Assembly: GCA_027186245.1 (NCBI GenBank)
Contig: CP114485.1
Span: 8,398,001 to 8,462,000, forward strand
Source of the DNA: Coriaria nepalensis
Taxonomy: Eukaryota; Streptophyta; Magnoliopsida; Cucurbitales; Coriariaceae
Direction: 5' to 3'
DNA length: 64,000 nucleotides
This document shows, piece by piece, positions 1-11,122 of the stretch. Position 1 is the stretch's first letter, and each line of letters begins with the position of its first letter. Under the pieces are notes generated by a model. The model saw only the letters and a list, made by a program, of their open reading frames with translations. It was not told the origin of the DNA and did no database searches. Position numbers and translations under genes: made by a program.

Positions 1-787
1 AAATTCAGCATGTAGTACTTTCCTTTTTAAGAATGTGATAATCTCAGCATAATCTGCTAAGGCTCGAGCAGAGTTAAAGTAACCACGAGTGCTTGCATTT
101 CTCAGTGCTTCTTCTTTAGATCCGAACGGCATTGACGTTCCATAGTATCGATGCTAATCGAAAACAATGTAAGAAACTAATTAGTTATCTTATACAACAA
201 GCAATATGCAAAGAAGAAAAAACATCCTTTACCTCTATATAATAATAATAATAACAATAATAATAATACTAAAAGCTTACTAATAATTAAATAATTTCAT
301 TTAAATTTTCCCTTACCTCTATATAAACCAAGAAAGCACTGAAATGCTGAGCATTATTAATGAGAAACCCAATAGAAGAGGGAGCACCATCAATGCTTGT
401 TTCTGGACCCAAATAAACAAGAATTGGAGAAAGAGAATCTGCACCACCCCAATACTTATCATTGATGATGTATCGTTGTTCAAAAGTACTATAACTTTCT
501 GGTTTGTAATTGAAATGGTCGAGTGTTTGGGTTTAATTATGCGTCACGAAATCATCGGAATTGTAAGGATTTAGACAACGATAGGTTCGAAGATGACCAC
601 GCGGCGACGATGATGTTTCAGTACAACTACTAACATCCAGCAGATATTTGTGTTGGAATGGGCTTGGTAATTGCCATGTGGGGCTATATTCTTCTAGAAA
701 GGCTGAGGAGGAATATGATATGGAAAGCAAGGATAATATCAATGGAAGCTGCCATGGAAATGAGAGTAGTAGTACGTGATATTTCAT
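1..787 (-). pseudogene. S28 serine carboxypeptidase (lysosomal Pro-X carboxypeptidase-like), 5' part, broken
   Basis: Two exons are visible on the minus strand: 787-317 and 153-1. They are joined by a clean intron (donor GTAAGG at 316-311, acceptor AG at 155-154), and the gene runs off the left edge. The sequence has S28-family hallmarks: QTLDHFNYKPESY, FEQRYIINDKYWGG, ILVYLGPE, then [17 protein letters not shown] and [13 protein letters not shown]28 enzymes remove residues after a C-terminal proline in vacuolar or secreted compartments. The catalytic Ser/Asp/His lie beyond the window. The N-terminus has a hydrophobic signal-like stretch (residues about 5-30 from ATG 785-787). A TAA at 535-533 sits in frame two codons before QTLDHFN, so translation from that ATG cannot reach the enzyme domain. 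A second signal-like frame beginning MAASIDIILAF also ends early. It is therefore probably a pseudogene, unless another start or splice bypasses the stop. Confidence 0.72.
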
Positions 788-870
788 AGTTGAAAATTTG
801 TAGGACAGAGAGAAATGTATTATGGCTTATTGTTTTTGTGACTTCTTGTTGTGATGGCATAGGAGCATCC

Positions 871-879
871 ATTTATAGA
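871..879 (-). promoter_or_regulatory. Candidate TATA box of the S28 gene
   Basis: The reverse complement reads TTCTATAAAT, about 85 bases upstream of the ATG at 787. Position and sequence suit a plant TATA box. No transcription start is known. Confidence 0.35.
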
Positions 880-1630
880 AAGATTAGTAGCATATTTTAT
901 AAATTGCAGGGATGTTTTTAACACATGTCCTAATAAAATTTTTTTGTAAATAAAATAAAATAATGCATGCATGAATAATGGCGGATACATAAACTTTTTA
1001 TGGTGAGGATAGATTATATGAAAAATTAAAAAAAATAAATAAAATATGAATTTTATATTTAGTTATAAATAAAAAAGTTTAAAATTAAATATACTATACA
1101 ATTTTAAATATATTAAAATTTGTATTTCATAATAATTTAAATTACATTAATTTTAAATTATTTATTTATAACAATTTAGGAAAGTATATAAATATTTTAT
1201 CAAATTGAATTTGTAGAGATAAAAATTTGTGGGGCACTGCCCCAACCAACATCCGCAATCTAGATGATTCGATTGAGGAGATAAGTATAATATTTACGAT
1301 AAAAAAAAAAAAAAGAAAAAGAAATCAATTCCCTCTATAATATAATATAATTAAAAAATATTTATTGCCAATAAGTTGATAAGTTGAGCGTAAGAATAAA
1401 ACTGTGACATGTGATGACGTGAAGTCCGCTTGTTACTGTTGTATTACTATTTGATGTCAATCCCATGTTTTGCCCGTTTGCAGAGCTCTTGCTCGTTTCG
1501 AGTATAAGCAAAAATTAAAATTTGAGATTTTTAATGATTAAATAGGTAATAAATTAAAAAATTATTGAAATTTTAAAAATTAATATTAATTTTTTATTTT
1601 TGAGAAAGAGGCAATTTTAAGTATTTTTAG
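880..1630. other. AT-rich spacer without genes
   Basis: Very AT-rich sequence with short A and T runs. It separates the S28 5' region from the left end of the Mutator-like element. I see no coding potential or RNA gene. Confidence 0.5.
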
Positions 1631-2205
1631 TAAAAATAATATTTTTATTTTAACTATTAATATTAAGTCATGTATTTATTTTAAATATCAAATAATTATT
1701 TTGAATATCTTATTTTTAATATTTAATATTCAAAATGATTATGTAGTATTTAAAATAAAGGATGTTTAGTTAAATACTTTCCCTTTATATTTATATTTTA
1801 TATTTTTTTATAATTTTTCTCATTTTTTTAACGAATGCTTTTACTGTTTATTTATTAAAAAAAATTAAAATTATCATTTAATCTTTCATTCTTCCTTTTT
1901 TTCTTCGTTCTTCTTTTTCAACGGCAGATGCACATTTTCTTTTTTCTTTCTAGATGGCCAGACGCACATTTAAGGTCGCATTCACTCTAAAATTGCTTAA
2001 AACACAACGATTGAAACTTGCAAACCTAACGAGCATTTGTTATGTTGCTACGATGTATAAGTTAAATTTTTTTTTTAAAGATGATATCAGTACATAGAGA
2101 ATTGGACTGATATGTTGACATATCGGTCTCATGAAAATTGAACCAATATATTAACATATATCTCTTTTTTTTTTCAAATATTAATCTTAAAATTTTGTTT
2201 GTTTG

Positions 2206-4480
2206 TAGGAATCGATTCATCTATATTCATAACCGTATGTTTCGATGGCGAATGGATAGATGACAGTGGCAATTCGAAAATTTGGGTACCAAAAGGGTTT
2301 GAAGTATTTAGTTGAGAGAGGTGATCTTTCACTGATTTGTTAGAAATCATCTACAATGCTATTCATGTTGATCCTATTGAATTTAGTATCAAAATAATAT
2401 ATAAGCTGTTACCAATCACTCATCCAATATTTATACAAGATGAGACATATATGAAATCATTTTTATACAATGCATATTCAAGTAATCAATCCATCTCCAT
2501 TATATGTTATTTTAATTCTGAAAGGCAGAAGTTGTGTTGTGTATATTCGAGAGCGACGTCACGTACCTGATCTTGGTACTAATGAAAATATGAATTTTAT
2601 GAGTTATGTTGATAATAATGATGAATATCAAAATCAAGATCTTAATCTGGATGTGGACTGACACGTTGATGCCAAAAATTAAGGTTGAGGATAATGAAGA
2701 GGATGAGGATGAGATAAAGGATGAAGACGACGGGTTTAGAAGAACGTGGGAAGAATATGATAATTGTCATAACAATGAAATGAATCCTAATTTTTATTTG
2801 TACGAGGGTAATTTTTTTTTATGGAGTAGTACTTATCTCCAATGCTTTATCTCCTCCAGATAATGCGGATGCTCTTGATTTTCCACTACCTGATATTCAA
2901 CAACCTGAAAATAAAGATGTGGGCGGTAATATACTCCATATTACTTCTTCATAAGAAAGCGAATATGAGTTTTATTGTACTCGATTTTTTGATTCAAAGA
3001 AGTATCTAATGATGTGTCTGCAGATGCATGCGATTCGACGAAATTTTGAATTCAAGGTGAAGAAGTCAGATAAGACTACATATGTTGTTGGTTTTGTAGA
3101 TTCAAATTGTAAGTGGATGTTTCATGCTACATGTAAGAAAGATTGTTCACTTTTCCAAATTCGTACTTATAATTACTAACATACATGTAGTTTAGACTCC
3201 TCACGTCACAAGCATAGGCAAGCATCGACATTGATAATTAGACGACATGTGATAAATTGTTTTAGTGGTAGCAATGAGAGTCCTACTCCAGAAATGATTA
3301 AACATTTAGCCCAAAATAATAAGAGGGTAAATATTACTTACCGGAAGGCATGAAAAGCAATGTCTATTACACGTGATCTTGTTCGGGGTACGGCCAAAGA
3401 TAGCTATGCAAGGTTACCATGTTACTCTGCCGTGATGAAACTCGTGAATCCAGACACTATAACTGCAATTTAGACGGATGGGGAAGGAAGATTTCTTTAT
3501 TTTTTTTTCATGGTTTTATGGCATCCGTTAAGGGATTCTGTTTGATGTGAAAAGTTATTAGTATCGATGAGATATTTTTGAAGGGTAAATACAGAGAGAT
3601 GCTTTAATCGCAATTGCATAAGATGGTAACAAACAACTATATCCATTAGCATAGGCTATAGTTGATCCCGAGATCGAGACATCATGGACTTGGTTCTTGA
3701 CTAAGCTTCGAGAAATAATACCTTATACTCTCAATTTGGTGATTATTTCAGATCGAGCACAGAGTATTAGAAATGTTATACAAAGTGTTTACCCAAATTC
3801 TAAACATGGTGCATATATTTGGCACATCGGGTAAAATATTAAGTCAAAATTTATGAGCATTGAAATGGCCTCTTTATTTAAAGCGGTTGATGAAGCATAT
3901 ACAATGGAAGATTTCAATAAATACTTCTTTGATATCCAAAAAGCGCATCCTGGTGTGTTATCATATGTGGAGGATATTAGTTTCGAACACTGGTAAAAAG
4001 CTCATTTTTAAGGACTTAGATACAACATCATAACAAATAATAATTCTGAATCGCATAATATTGCATTGAAGGATGAGCATGAATATCCAATTGTAGCATT
4101 GCTCAAAAGTATTAGAAATATAATGATGACTTGGTTTAACACTAGAAGAAATGAAGCGAATCAGCATACCAATCGATCCACTCCTAAGGTAGTGAAATTG
4201 CTTGGAAAAAGACATGAAAAAAGTCAGACAATAAAGGTTGATGTGTGGATGCTGATACGTTTGAAGTGACACAAGATGATATTAGAGTTGTTGTCAACAT
4301 AAGGGAAAAGAGTTGCACATGTAAGATATTTAACTTGGATAGAATTTTGCGCGCACATGTCATAGTAGTTGCGAAGTCCATAAATGTGAGTATATATTTA
4401 TTATGTGATCCATTGTACTCCACCGAATGTTAGAGAGCCGCATATGCAGAATCAATTTATCATGTACCATCATCTGACGA
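2206..4480 (+). pseudogene. Degenerate MULE (MuDR-type) transposase
   Basis: Reading plus-strand frames together gives the MULE order. An N-terminal PB1-like segment lies near 2330-2510 (LLEIIYNAIHVDPIEFS). The MuDR DNA-binding region is near 2985-3170 (FDSKKYLMMCLQMHAIRR, then NCKWMFHATCKKD). The transposase core is near 3290-3840 (ITYRKAWKAM-like, DGNKQLYPLAWAIVD-like, ISDRAQSIRNVIQSVYP-like). A SWIM zinc-finger remnant is near 4250-4420 (REKSCTCKIFNLDRILRAH). Family members cut and paste Mutator-like DNA. Many stops and frame changes interrupt it, so no functional product is possible. The reading comes from motif resemblance, not from an alignment. Confidence 0.7.
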
Positions 4481-5109
4481 GTAGGATATTTCGGACAGGA
4501 TCCGATCAATAGTGGTTCTCCCTCTCATCGTGCATAAACATAGTGGAAGAATGAAATAAACGTATATCATCAGCCGGTGAACAAACATAGAGGAGAAGGA
4601 AATATGGTAATTACGGATGTTTATGACACAATAGGAAAATTTGTCAAAATCTGATTCTATCGTTACCTGTTGAAAACACTTCATAATATTATATTTATTA
4701 TTTTATTTTGTAAGAATATTAAGTATCTTTAGCTTTATTTGATTTTTATTTTGTATGCATATTTGGGATGTTTATCTAAGAAAAGTAAAAAAAAATCTAA
4801 GAAAATGAATCAATAAACACTAGTCCAGATTGAAATGTTTGGACCGAAATCTAGAGTTGAGATTGTTAATATAAATTTGACTTTTAATAATAATTTTGGA
4901 TTTTGAATTAAATCATGTATTTATATTTTTTATTTAACTTTAATTTTATTTTAAAAATTTTGAATGAGATGCGTAATTTTATTACACTTAAAATGATTCA
5001 AATTAACATCTTAACCAATATGGATCGATGGGGTCGATGAAGCCTCGACTCTACGGGTCGATGGGGTCGTAGAGTAATTTGGTTATATGGGTCGATGAGG
5101 TCGATGGCC

Positions 5110-5720
5110 GATAGGTTCTATCATGACGTAATGCTTAAACATTAGACTTCGAATCCTAAAGGTCTAACTTTTATCATTAGACCTAAAGGTCGAACCTTTC
5201 TTTCATGACCTACTATTTAAAAATATTATACTTCGAACCCTAAAGGTATAACCTTTGATCATTAGACCTAAAGGTCGAACTCTTATATCATGACCTAATG
5301 TTTAAACATTAGACTTCAAACCCTAAAGGTCCAACCTTTCATCATTCGACCTGAAGGTCGAATCTTTTATCATTGAACCTAAAGGTCGAACCTTTCTATC
5401 ATGACCTAATATTTAAACATTAGACTTCGAACCCTAAAGGTCCAACCTTTCATCATTCGACCTAAAGGTCGAATCTTTTATCATTGGACCTAAAGGTCAA
5501 ACCTTTCTATCATGACCTAATGTTTAAACATTAGACTTCGAACTTTAAAGGTCTAACCTTTCTTCATTAGACCTAAAGGTCGAACCTTTCTATCTGACCT
5601 AATGTTTGAATATTAGACTTCAAACCCTAAAAGTCGAGCCTTTCATCTTTGGACCTAAAAGTTAAACATTTCTCTCATGACCATAAACGTTAAATGTTTC
5701 ATCATTCTACCTAAAGTGGA
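5110..5720. repeat. Tandem repeat with ~85-110 bp period, palindrome-rich
   Basis: The phrase TATCATGACCTAATGTTTAAACATTAGACTT recurs in variant form near 5118, 5211, 5297, 5398, 5508, 5592 and 5671, at spacings of about 82-110 bases. Longer units carry an extra ~25-base copy of the ACCTAAAGGTCGAACCTTT module. Each unit contains an 18-base palindrome around GTTTAAAC and a 7-base inverted repeat TCGACCT/AGGTCGA. It lies inside the MULE, 3' of the transposase relic. Confidence 0.8.
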
Positions 5721-5756
5721 ACCATTCTATTATAAATGGTAGAAAATATGAAATTA

Positions 5757-5900
5757 TCGACATGTGAGATGTCAATTTGAGATGCACAGACCGACATGTG
5801 AGACGTCGGGCTGAAACTCATACCGATATGTGAGATGTTGGTCTGAAATTGAGGCCAACATGTGAGATATCAGTTTTTGCATCTTAAACCAACATCTCAT
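5757..5900. repeat. Short tandem repeat, ~34 bp period
   Basis: Variants of GACATGTGAGATGTCGGTCTGAAA recur about every 34 bases (near 5759, 5793, 5825 and 5862), followed by an inverted half-copy near 5885. Related dyads occur near 2103 and 7391 in the same element, so this motif family is spread along the MULE. Confidence 0.7.
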
Positions 5901-5924
5901 ATGTAACTCTAAGTTACTATACGG

Positions 5925-6150
5925 GTCGATGGCTGTTCAGAATATCCATCGACCCGTAGAGTATTTCAGTCATAGACGAAAACTCTCTAATCTGAAATAG
6001 TCGACGAGTGTTCAGAACACCCATCGACTAGTAGAGTATTTCAGTTAGAGACTAAAACTCTCTGATCTGAAATACTCAATGGATGTTCAGAACACCCATA
6101 AACCCATAGAGTATTTCAGTAAGAACCTAAAACTCTCTAATCTAGTTGCA
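5925..6150. repeat. Three-copy tandem repeat, 75 bp period
   Basis: TGTTCAGAA starts at 5934, 6009 and 6084, exactly 75 bases apart. Each is followed by CCATCGACCCGTAGAGTATTTCAGT-like sequence and AAAACTCTCTAATCTGAAAT. The block directly follows the 34-bp array inside the MULE. A related GGGTCGATGGGGTC motif occurs before the first array near 5030-5110. Confidence 0.85.
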
Positions 6151-6437
6151 TTTCATCTATCTAATTGTATTTCTATCTTCTATGACTGAATGAGATGAAA
6201 ATGAAGTGATCGAGTGAGTGATAAGAGAATGAAAATGTGAGAGAAGAGGAGAGTATGGATAAGAATCGATATTTCAAAAATAATATTTATATGAATTAAA
6301 TAAAAAAAATGTTATTCTTATATTACATAAAAATAAAGATGTTAAATATTCATACATCCCACACATATCTATATAAGTCAATATACACTTAATCGTATCA
6401 TCATTTATTTCTTGCATGGAATTCCTATCAAATGAAA

Positions 6438-6760
6438 TTATATACACTTAATTGTATAAACATCACAATCTCCTCCTTTCTTATTTTGTGGTATTTCCAT
6501 CATTTGTGAATAAATATATATATATTTCCAATTCTCGTAGTATTCAATCTTCAAATTGAGTATCAAGTAGATGAGTTGAGACACAATTTTACATAATGCC
6601 AAATATATGGGTATGACTTCAGTTTCCTCCCGAATATCCACTCTTGAATCCATAATGTATAGAGTATAGGTGTTTAAGTCCATGTATAAAGCCACCTGAT
6701 GCATTTTTTTAAGTTCAACAACATGTACATATTGGGTTTATTCTCCTAAGCAAAGTTTTC
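6438..6760 (-). pseudogene. Ulp1-like (C48) cysteine protease remnant in the MULE
   Basis: The minus-strand frame reads VHVVELKKMHQVALYMDLNT, then LYIMDSRVD, and after about 40 residues ends GGDCDVYTIKCI. This matches the C-terminal catalytic region of Ulp1/SENP deSUMOylating proteases: HW..ALYIDL (His), MDS (Asp) and GGDCGVY (Cys). His, Asp and Cys are all present, but the usual Trp after His is Gln and the Gly after Cys is Asp. A stop lies upstream near 6745 and translation ends right after the Cys motif. It is a truncated relic. Such Ulp1 domains are typical cargo of plant KI-MULEs. Further upstream sequence (6800-7400) may hold more of it, but I could not align it. Confidence 0.68.
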
Positions 6761-7946
6761 AGGCTATTGTGCCATTCTCATTACGTAACTACAACTCAAA
6801 GTCAATCATGTTAGATCATAGTAATAAAAATTTAAGATATAAATTTTTTACATAAGTCGGATTTCCATACATACCTAATGAGCAATGGGTCATCTACTTG
6901 TCAATGCCTCTTTGTCACCCTAACTAAAGTCGCATTGAAGTGATGATCTATTATTGCTACAAGATTTATTTTAATTAAATAGAATAAATCAAGACAAATT
7001 TATAGCCGTATCCAGATCAACAATAAATATTTATTGATATGCCGTTAATGAATGAGTTCATTAAAATTAGGTAAAAGTATCTACAAATGTGATTGTAATA
7101 TTTAATTAAAATTGAGAAATACTTATCGTACTTTTCAACCACTTCCGCAGAGTATTAATAATATCTTTAAAAAAATAGACTTGCATTTTCGTTACGAGTT
7201 GGATGATCGACTCATCTTTACTTCTCTCCCACATCATTGTTGCCCCCATCTGCGACCTTTTCCGGTCTACGATATGGATAAACATTTATTACATCGTATT
7301 TTTGGAGTTGTTTTGAATCCAAGAATTGAGAGTTCAGTTCTTCTTGATCCATAAATGAAGATTTGAGAAAAGTACTAGGCTTCATTATCCTCTCACAGAC
7401 TGTGAGATGTCGGTCTGATCCAGATCCACACCCAGCTCAAACTTAAATTTAAACTACAAATCATATAACAATTTCTTAAAATTCAAAACATACCATCTCA
7501 TTTTTATAGTCTCCAAACCAATTATCCTTCTCCATGGCCGCTGAGTGAATGAGAAGAGAATGAGAGTGTGAGAGACGCCGAGTGAGTGAGAAGATAATAA
7601 GAGAAGAAGAGAGAATAGTAGATGCAAATTTGGATTTTGGTGATTTAGGGAGAGAAGAGGATGGAAGAAGGTTTCGATTAGGGTGAAACAAAAGAGAGAA
7701 GAGTAATGCCGGTTTGAGATTTTGGTGATTTAGGGAAGATACCAATTTATGATTTTGATGATTGAGAGAAAAGTAGATATCGGTATATTATGCAAAGATT
7801 AATTGTAATTTCATACTTTTTATTTTTTTTACTTTACAAAAGGGTAGAAAGTAAAAAATTTAGGATGAAAGGTATTTCTTCTAATTTTTAAAATAATTAC
7901 ATGGCATGATATTAGTAACCAGAGTAAAAATATTATTTATATTTTA

Positions 7947-9017
7947 GGATCACCCAAGAATAACTATGTTGCCCAAGAATAATTATGTAAAGAAATATGA
8001 AGAGTTTTTAAATATTAAGAATAAATTTTAAAAATTTTAATTAATAAATATAAATATAAAAATTAATTAATCTACACTATTTTATATTTTTAATATTAAA
8101 TCATAAATATAAAAATTAACCATTATATTTACGTCTTGATTGGGCTAAAACTGCACTTGAGATTTACCATCTTATACGTTTTGTTGGGCTGATCAACCCT
8201 GGCCCACTAGCCCAGTTCCCATATCCATCAATTCTTCCTATCGTTTTTTATTTTTATTTTAAAGAATATCTTAATCATTTATTTGTGAGTAATTAATACT
8301 TTATAAAGAAGATTCTCTCAATAAAGTTACAAAAAATGAAGATACAATAAGTAGTGAGTCTTACCATTGATGATTCTTCCAGACATTTTTAGTACAATGT
8401 GTTGATTAGAGTAATCAATCCATCCTTAAGTGAAAAGATGAATGAAAAATAGCACCAATTAATGTTTGTAAATTATTATTATTATTATTATTATTTTAAT
8501 TATGTGTGAGCTTAATTAACTTCTAGTGTTTGAAGTTGGGAAGATGAGCATAGTAGTGATTAATCCATTTCTTAATTATCTTCATCTCCGTCTTTCTCTG
8601 CATCACTAGTCACTCTGGATCATTTTCATTTGCTTTCAAAAAAGTCATTTTCTATTTACCCTCCATTGCTGTAAAGGATCTCTCAGCCCATTGGAGAAGA
8701 TAATATTGCTCCCAAATCTCTGGACACACACACTTTAGTGTTACAAATGGAGTTTAGGATTTAAGAATGATTACGTACGTGGTCTCCATAACAAGGAGTT
8801 ACCCAATGGGGCCTAGGTGGGACCCCATACGACTTTTTACAGCCATTGGCAAAGCTGGTCAAATTGAACTTGACTGTTGGAAACATGGTGGTGTTGTCTG
8901 TGCCAATGGGCATCACCATCTCTACATATGTAGTTAACAGTCAAAACAAAATTATAGTCAACGAAATAATATGATGATCCGGTTCGGGTCGGGTGGGGGT
9001 TTAAGACAAGTTATTAC
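7947..9017. other. AT-rich spacer without genes
   Basis: AT-rich DNA with an (ATT)n run near 8476-8495. Nothing coding is seen. The S28 exon at 9018-9267 should continue into this stretch on the minus strand, but I find no matching downstream exon. Confidence 0.45.
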
Positions 9018-9267
9018 CTGCCATCTCCACCCTATGCTAGTTTCAGATTCATTAGTAGGGGGATTAACATAGCAAGCTGCATTTCCTTTATAAGCAACAA
9101 CTCCAGCAACTAATTTGTTAAGAATACTGTTTTCCCCGGTGGAATCTCCTCCATCAATGCCACCACATACGACAGCGACCGGATATCTGGGTGGGTGATT
9201 GTATTGTGCCGCTGTAGCATACATGAGCCACAAATAGTTCTTCAGCTCGTCTGAATTCTTCAAGGGA
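9018..9267 (-). pseudogene. Isolated exon of a second S28 serine carboxypeptidase
   Basis: The 250-base segment encodes SPLKNSDELKNYLWLMYATA, AAQYNHPPRYPVAVVCGGID, NKLVAGVVAYKGNAACYVNP and ETSIGWRWQ. This is a well-conserved internal exon of plant Pro-X carboxypeptidase-like S28 enzymes. It is bounded by a plausible acceptor (ATAG just above 9267) and donor (CAG|GTAATAAC at 9018/9017). No preceding or following S28 exon is recognisable within several kilobases on either side. The fragment is therefore an orphan, most likely left from a tandem S28 duplication later broken up. It cannot belong to the gene at 1-787, because it would lie upstream of that gene's first exon. Confidence 0.75.
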
Positions 9268-10890
9268 CTATATATAGCAAGTCCCAAACAAGAATAAATA
9301 AATAATACCTATATATTGTTTTATACAAAATATTTTACGTTTAAACTAGAATTAATGCTATTTTTCTTATATTTATATATGAAAAAAATGTCTTATCTAA
9401 GAATATACCCGGAAGAAAAATAAACTATATATAAAAATAGAGATATTTTTATATATGTATAATATATAATTAACTGTTATATTAAATTTTATTATAATTA
9501 TATTATATTATTTATTATATAAAAATAATAAAATTTAATATCCTAAATAATTATACACTTCCAAACTTTTTCTAAAACATATTCATTCAATAGTGATGTC
9601 TACATCAAAAACACATATGTTAATAAGAGTTCTTATGAGTACATTACATACTTCACATTTACCTAAATTTTTAATGAGTGCTTTTTATGTGTAATATATT
9701 TATTATTATATGATATATTAAATTAAATATTAATAATATTTTAAATTAATGAATATCGAAAAAAGTTTAAATATCAAATAAACCAAATCATATAATATAC
9801 AGAACATTCAGAAACTACCCTATCGAATCAGCGTAAAGGAATTAACAACTTATGCCTATATATAGTAAGAGATTGATTGCAAACTCTTATGCATAGACCT
9901 GTTTACTTTGGTCATGGCTAAATATCCCATAGCACAACATGTTTCCCGATACCATGTTTCTTTCTTGTAGTTCTATTATTAATAATACTAACACTATGCG
10001 AATATATGATGAAATAATGGTGAATTTTAGATCGTTATATCTTATATTTGAATGATTATTCTATATAGTGTTAAATAATAAATATGTTTGGGTGTTTTTT
10101 TTTTTTTTTTTTTTTTTCCAGTTTATTGGGAGCTGTTGGATGGTAGATCTTAATGAGAAACAAAAAAAGTTGGGGAAGATTGGAATTTTGATCAACATAT
10201 GGTTGTACTGTAAAGAGTATTAAGCCACTTTGAAATGTAAAGAGTATTAATAAGCCTAATATGATATTTCTATAACATGGCAGTTTAGGAGTTAAGCCTA
10301 ATATGTTAATAATTTAAGATATTATTTTAAAAATGTGATAGGTCCAAGTGATTAAATAAATAAATAATTAAATAAGAATATTTAAAAGATATGGTAATTT
10401 AAATAGATTAAATCTAATAAGATTGTAATTAAGAGGAATATATTATTTTATTTACGGAGTTATATTTGATATTAGTTTAATAGATTTAAAATTGCATTAA
10501 GAAATACTAATTATCATATACACATGATCGATCATATCTAAAAATTATGTTCTTTTATGTTTAGATCCATAACATGTATTTTTTAATCTATAAATTTCAA
10601 AAAAAAAAAAAAAAAAAACTATTTTAAACATCTATAGAAAGAAATTAATTTAAGAAACCTAATAAAAATAAATCCTAATTAATACGAGAAACTCTGTTAT
10701 AATATTATTATGTTATTGGTAGAAAATAAATATAATCAGTCACAGAATGGAAAACGACGTTTAATTGTGATTATGCTCAGACAAAAAAAGGTAAGCTATG
10801 CTGTCTAGTCAACCAAAAATTCAATTAGACTTCCAAGCAATTATTATTTTAAACTTGCAACGGAAAATTCAACCAAAGTCTCACCGCTTC
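9268..10890. other. AT-rich spacer with homopolymer runs
   Basis: No gene is seen. A T tract at about 10097-10118 and an A tract near 10600-10618 are the only clear structures. It is the upstream region of the syndetin gene. Confidence 0.45.
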
Positions 10891-10914
10891 TTAGAAAAAA
10901 CAAAAAGGAAAAAG

Positions 10915-11003
10915 CAAAAAGCAAAAAACGAAAAACAAAAAACAAAAAACAAAAAACAAAAAACAAAAAACAAAAAACAAAAAACAAAAAACACAAAACA
11001 AAA
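10915..11003 (+). repeat. (AAAAAAC)n microsatellite in the syndetin 5' region
   Basis: About twelve copies of a 7-base AAAAACA unit end some 120 bases before the syndetin ATG. The array probably lies in the 5' untranslated region or promoter. The long frames through it on either strand are low-complexity artefacts. Confidence 0.85.
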
Positions 11004-11122
11004 AAACTGATAAATCAGATCTCAGGAATAAGAAGAAGATCAGTCTCAAATTGTGGTGTGCGGGAGATTTCCTGTTCATGAGATGGACTTCGCAGGGATT
11101 GATCTTGGAGATTCGAGTTGAA

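Larger units (their letters stand above)
1631..7946 (+). mobile_element. Mutator-like element (MULE) with Ulp1 remnant, KI-MULE/Kaonashi-like
   Basis: The ends are inverted: the first ~58 bases from 1631 match the reverse complement of the bases before 7946 at roughly three positions in four (shared core AATAATATTTTTA, then TCATGTA..TTATTTT). Inside are a plus-strand transposase relic (2206-4480) and a minus-strand Ulp1-like relic (6438-6760). MULEs with captured Ulp1-like proteases are the Kaonashi/KI-MULE type known from plants. The interior also holds three tandem-repeat blocks between 5110 and 6150. No exact 9-bp target duplication is seen (TATTTTTAG left, TTTTAGGAT right at best), and both genes contain stops, so the element is old and immobile. 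Boundaries are approximate. Confidence 0.65.

Noticed and set aside
5110..6150. Repeat arrays resembling a CRISPR array
   Set aside because: The copies are contiguous and degenerate without unique spacers, and the DNA is plant nuclear and lies inside a transposon.
7476..7745. Minus-strand open frame of 89 codons
   Set aside because: Ser/Leu-rich translation of purine-rich GAGAGAA repeats near the MULE end; it does not look like a protein.
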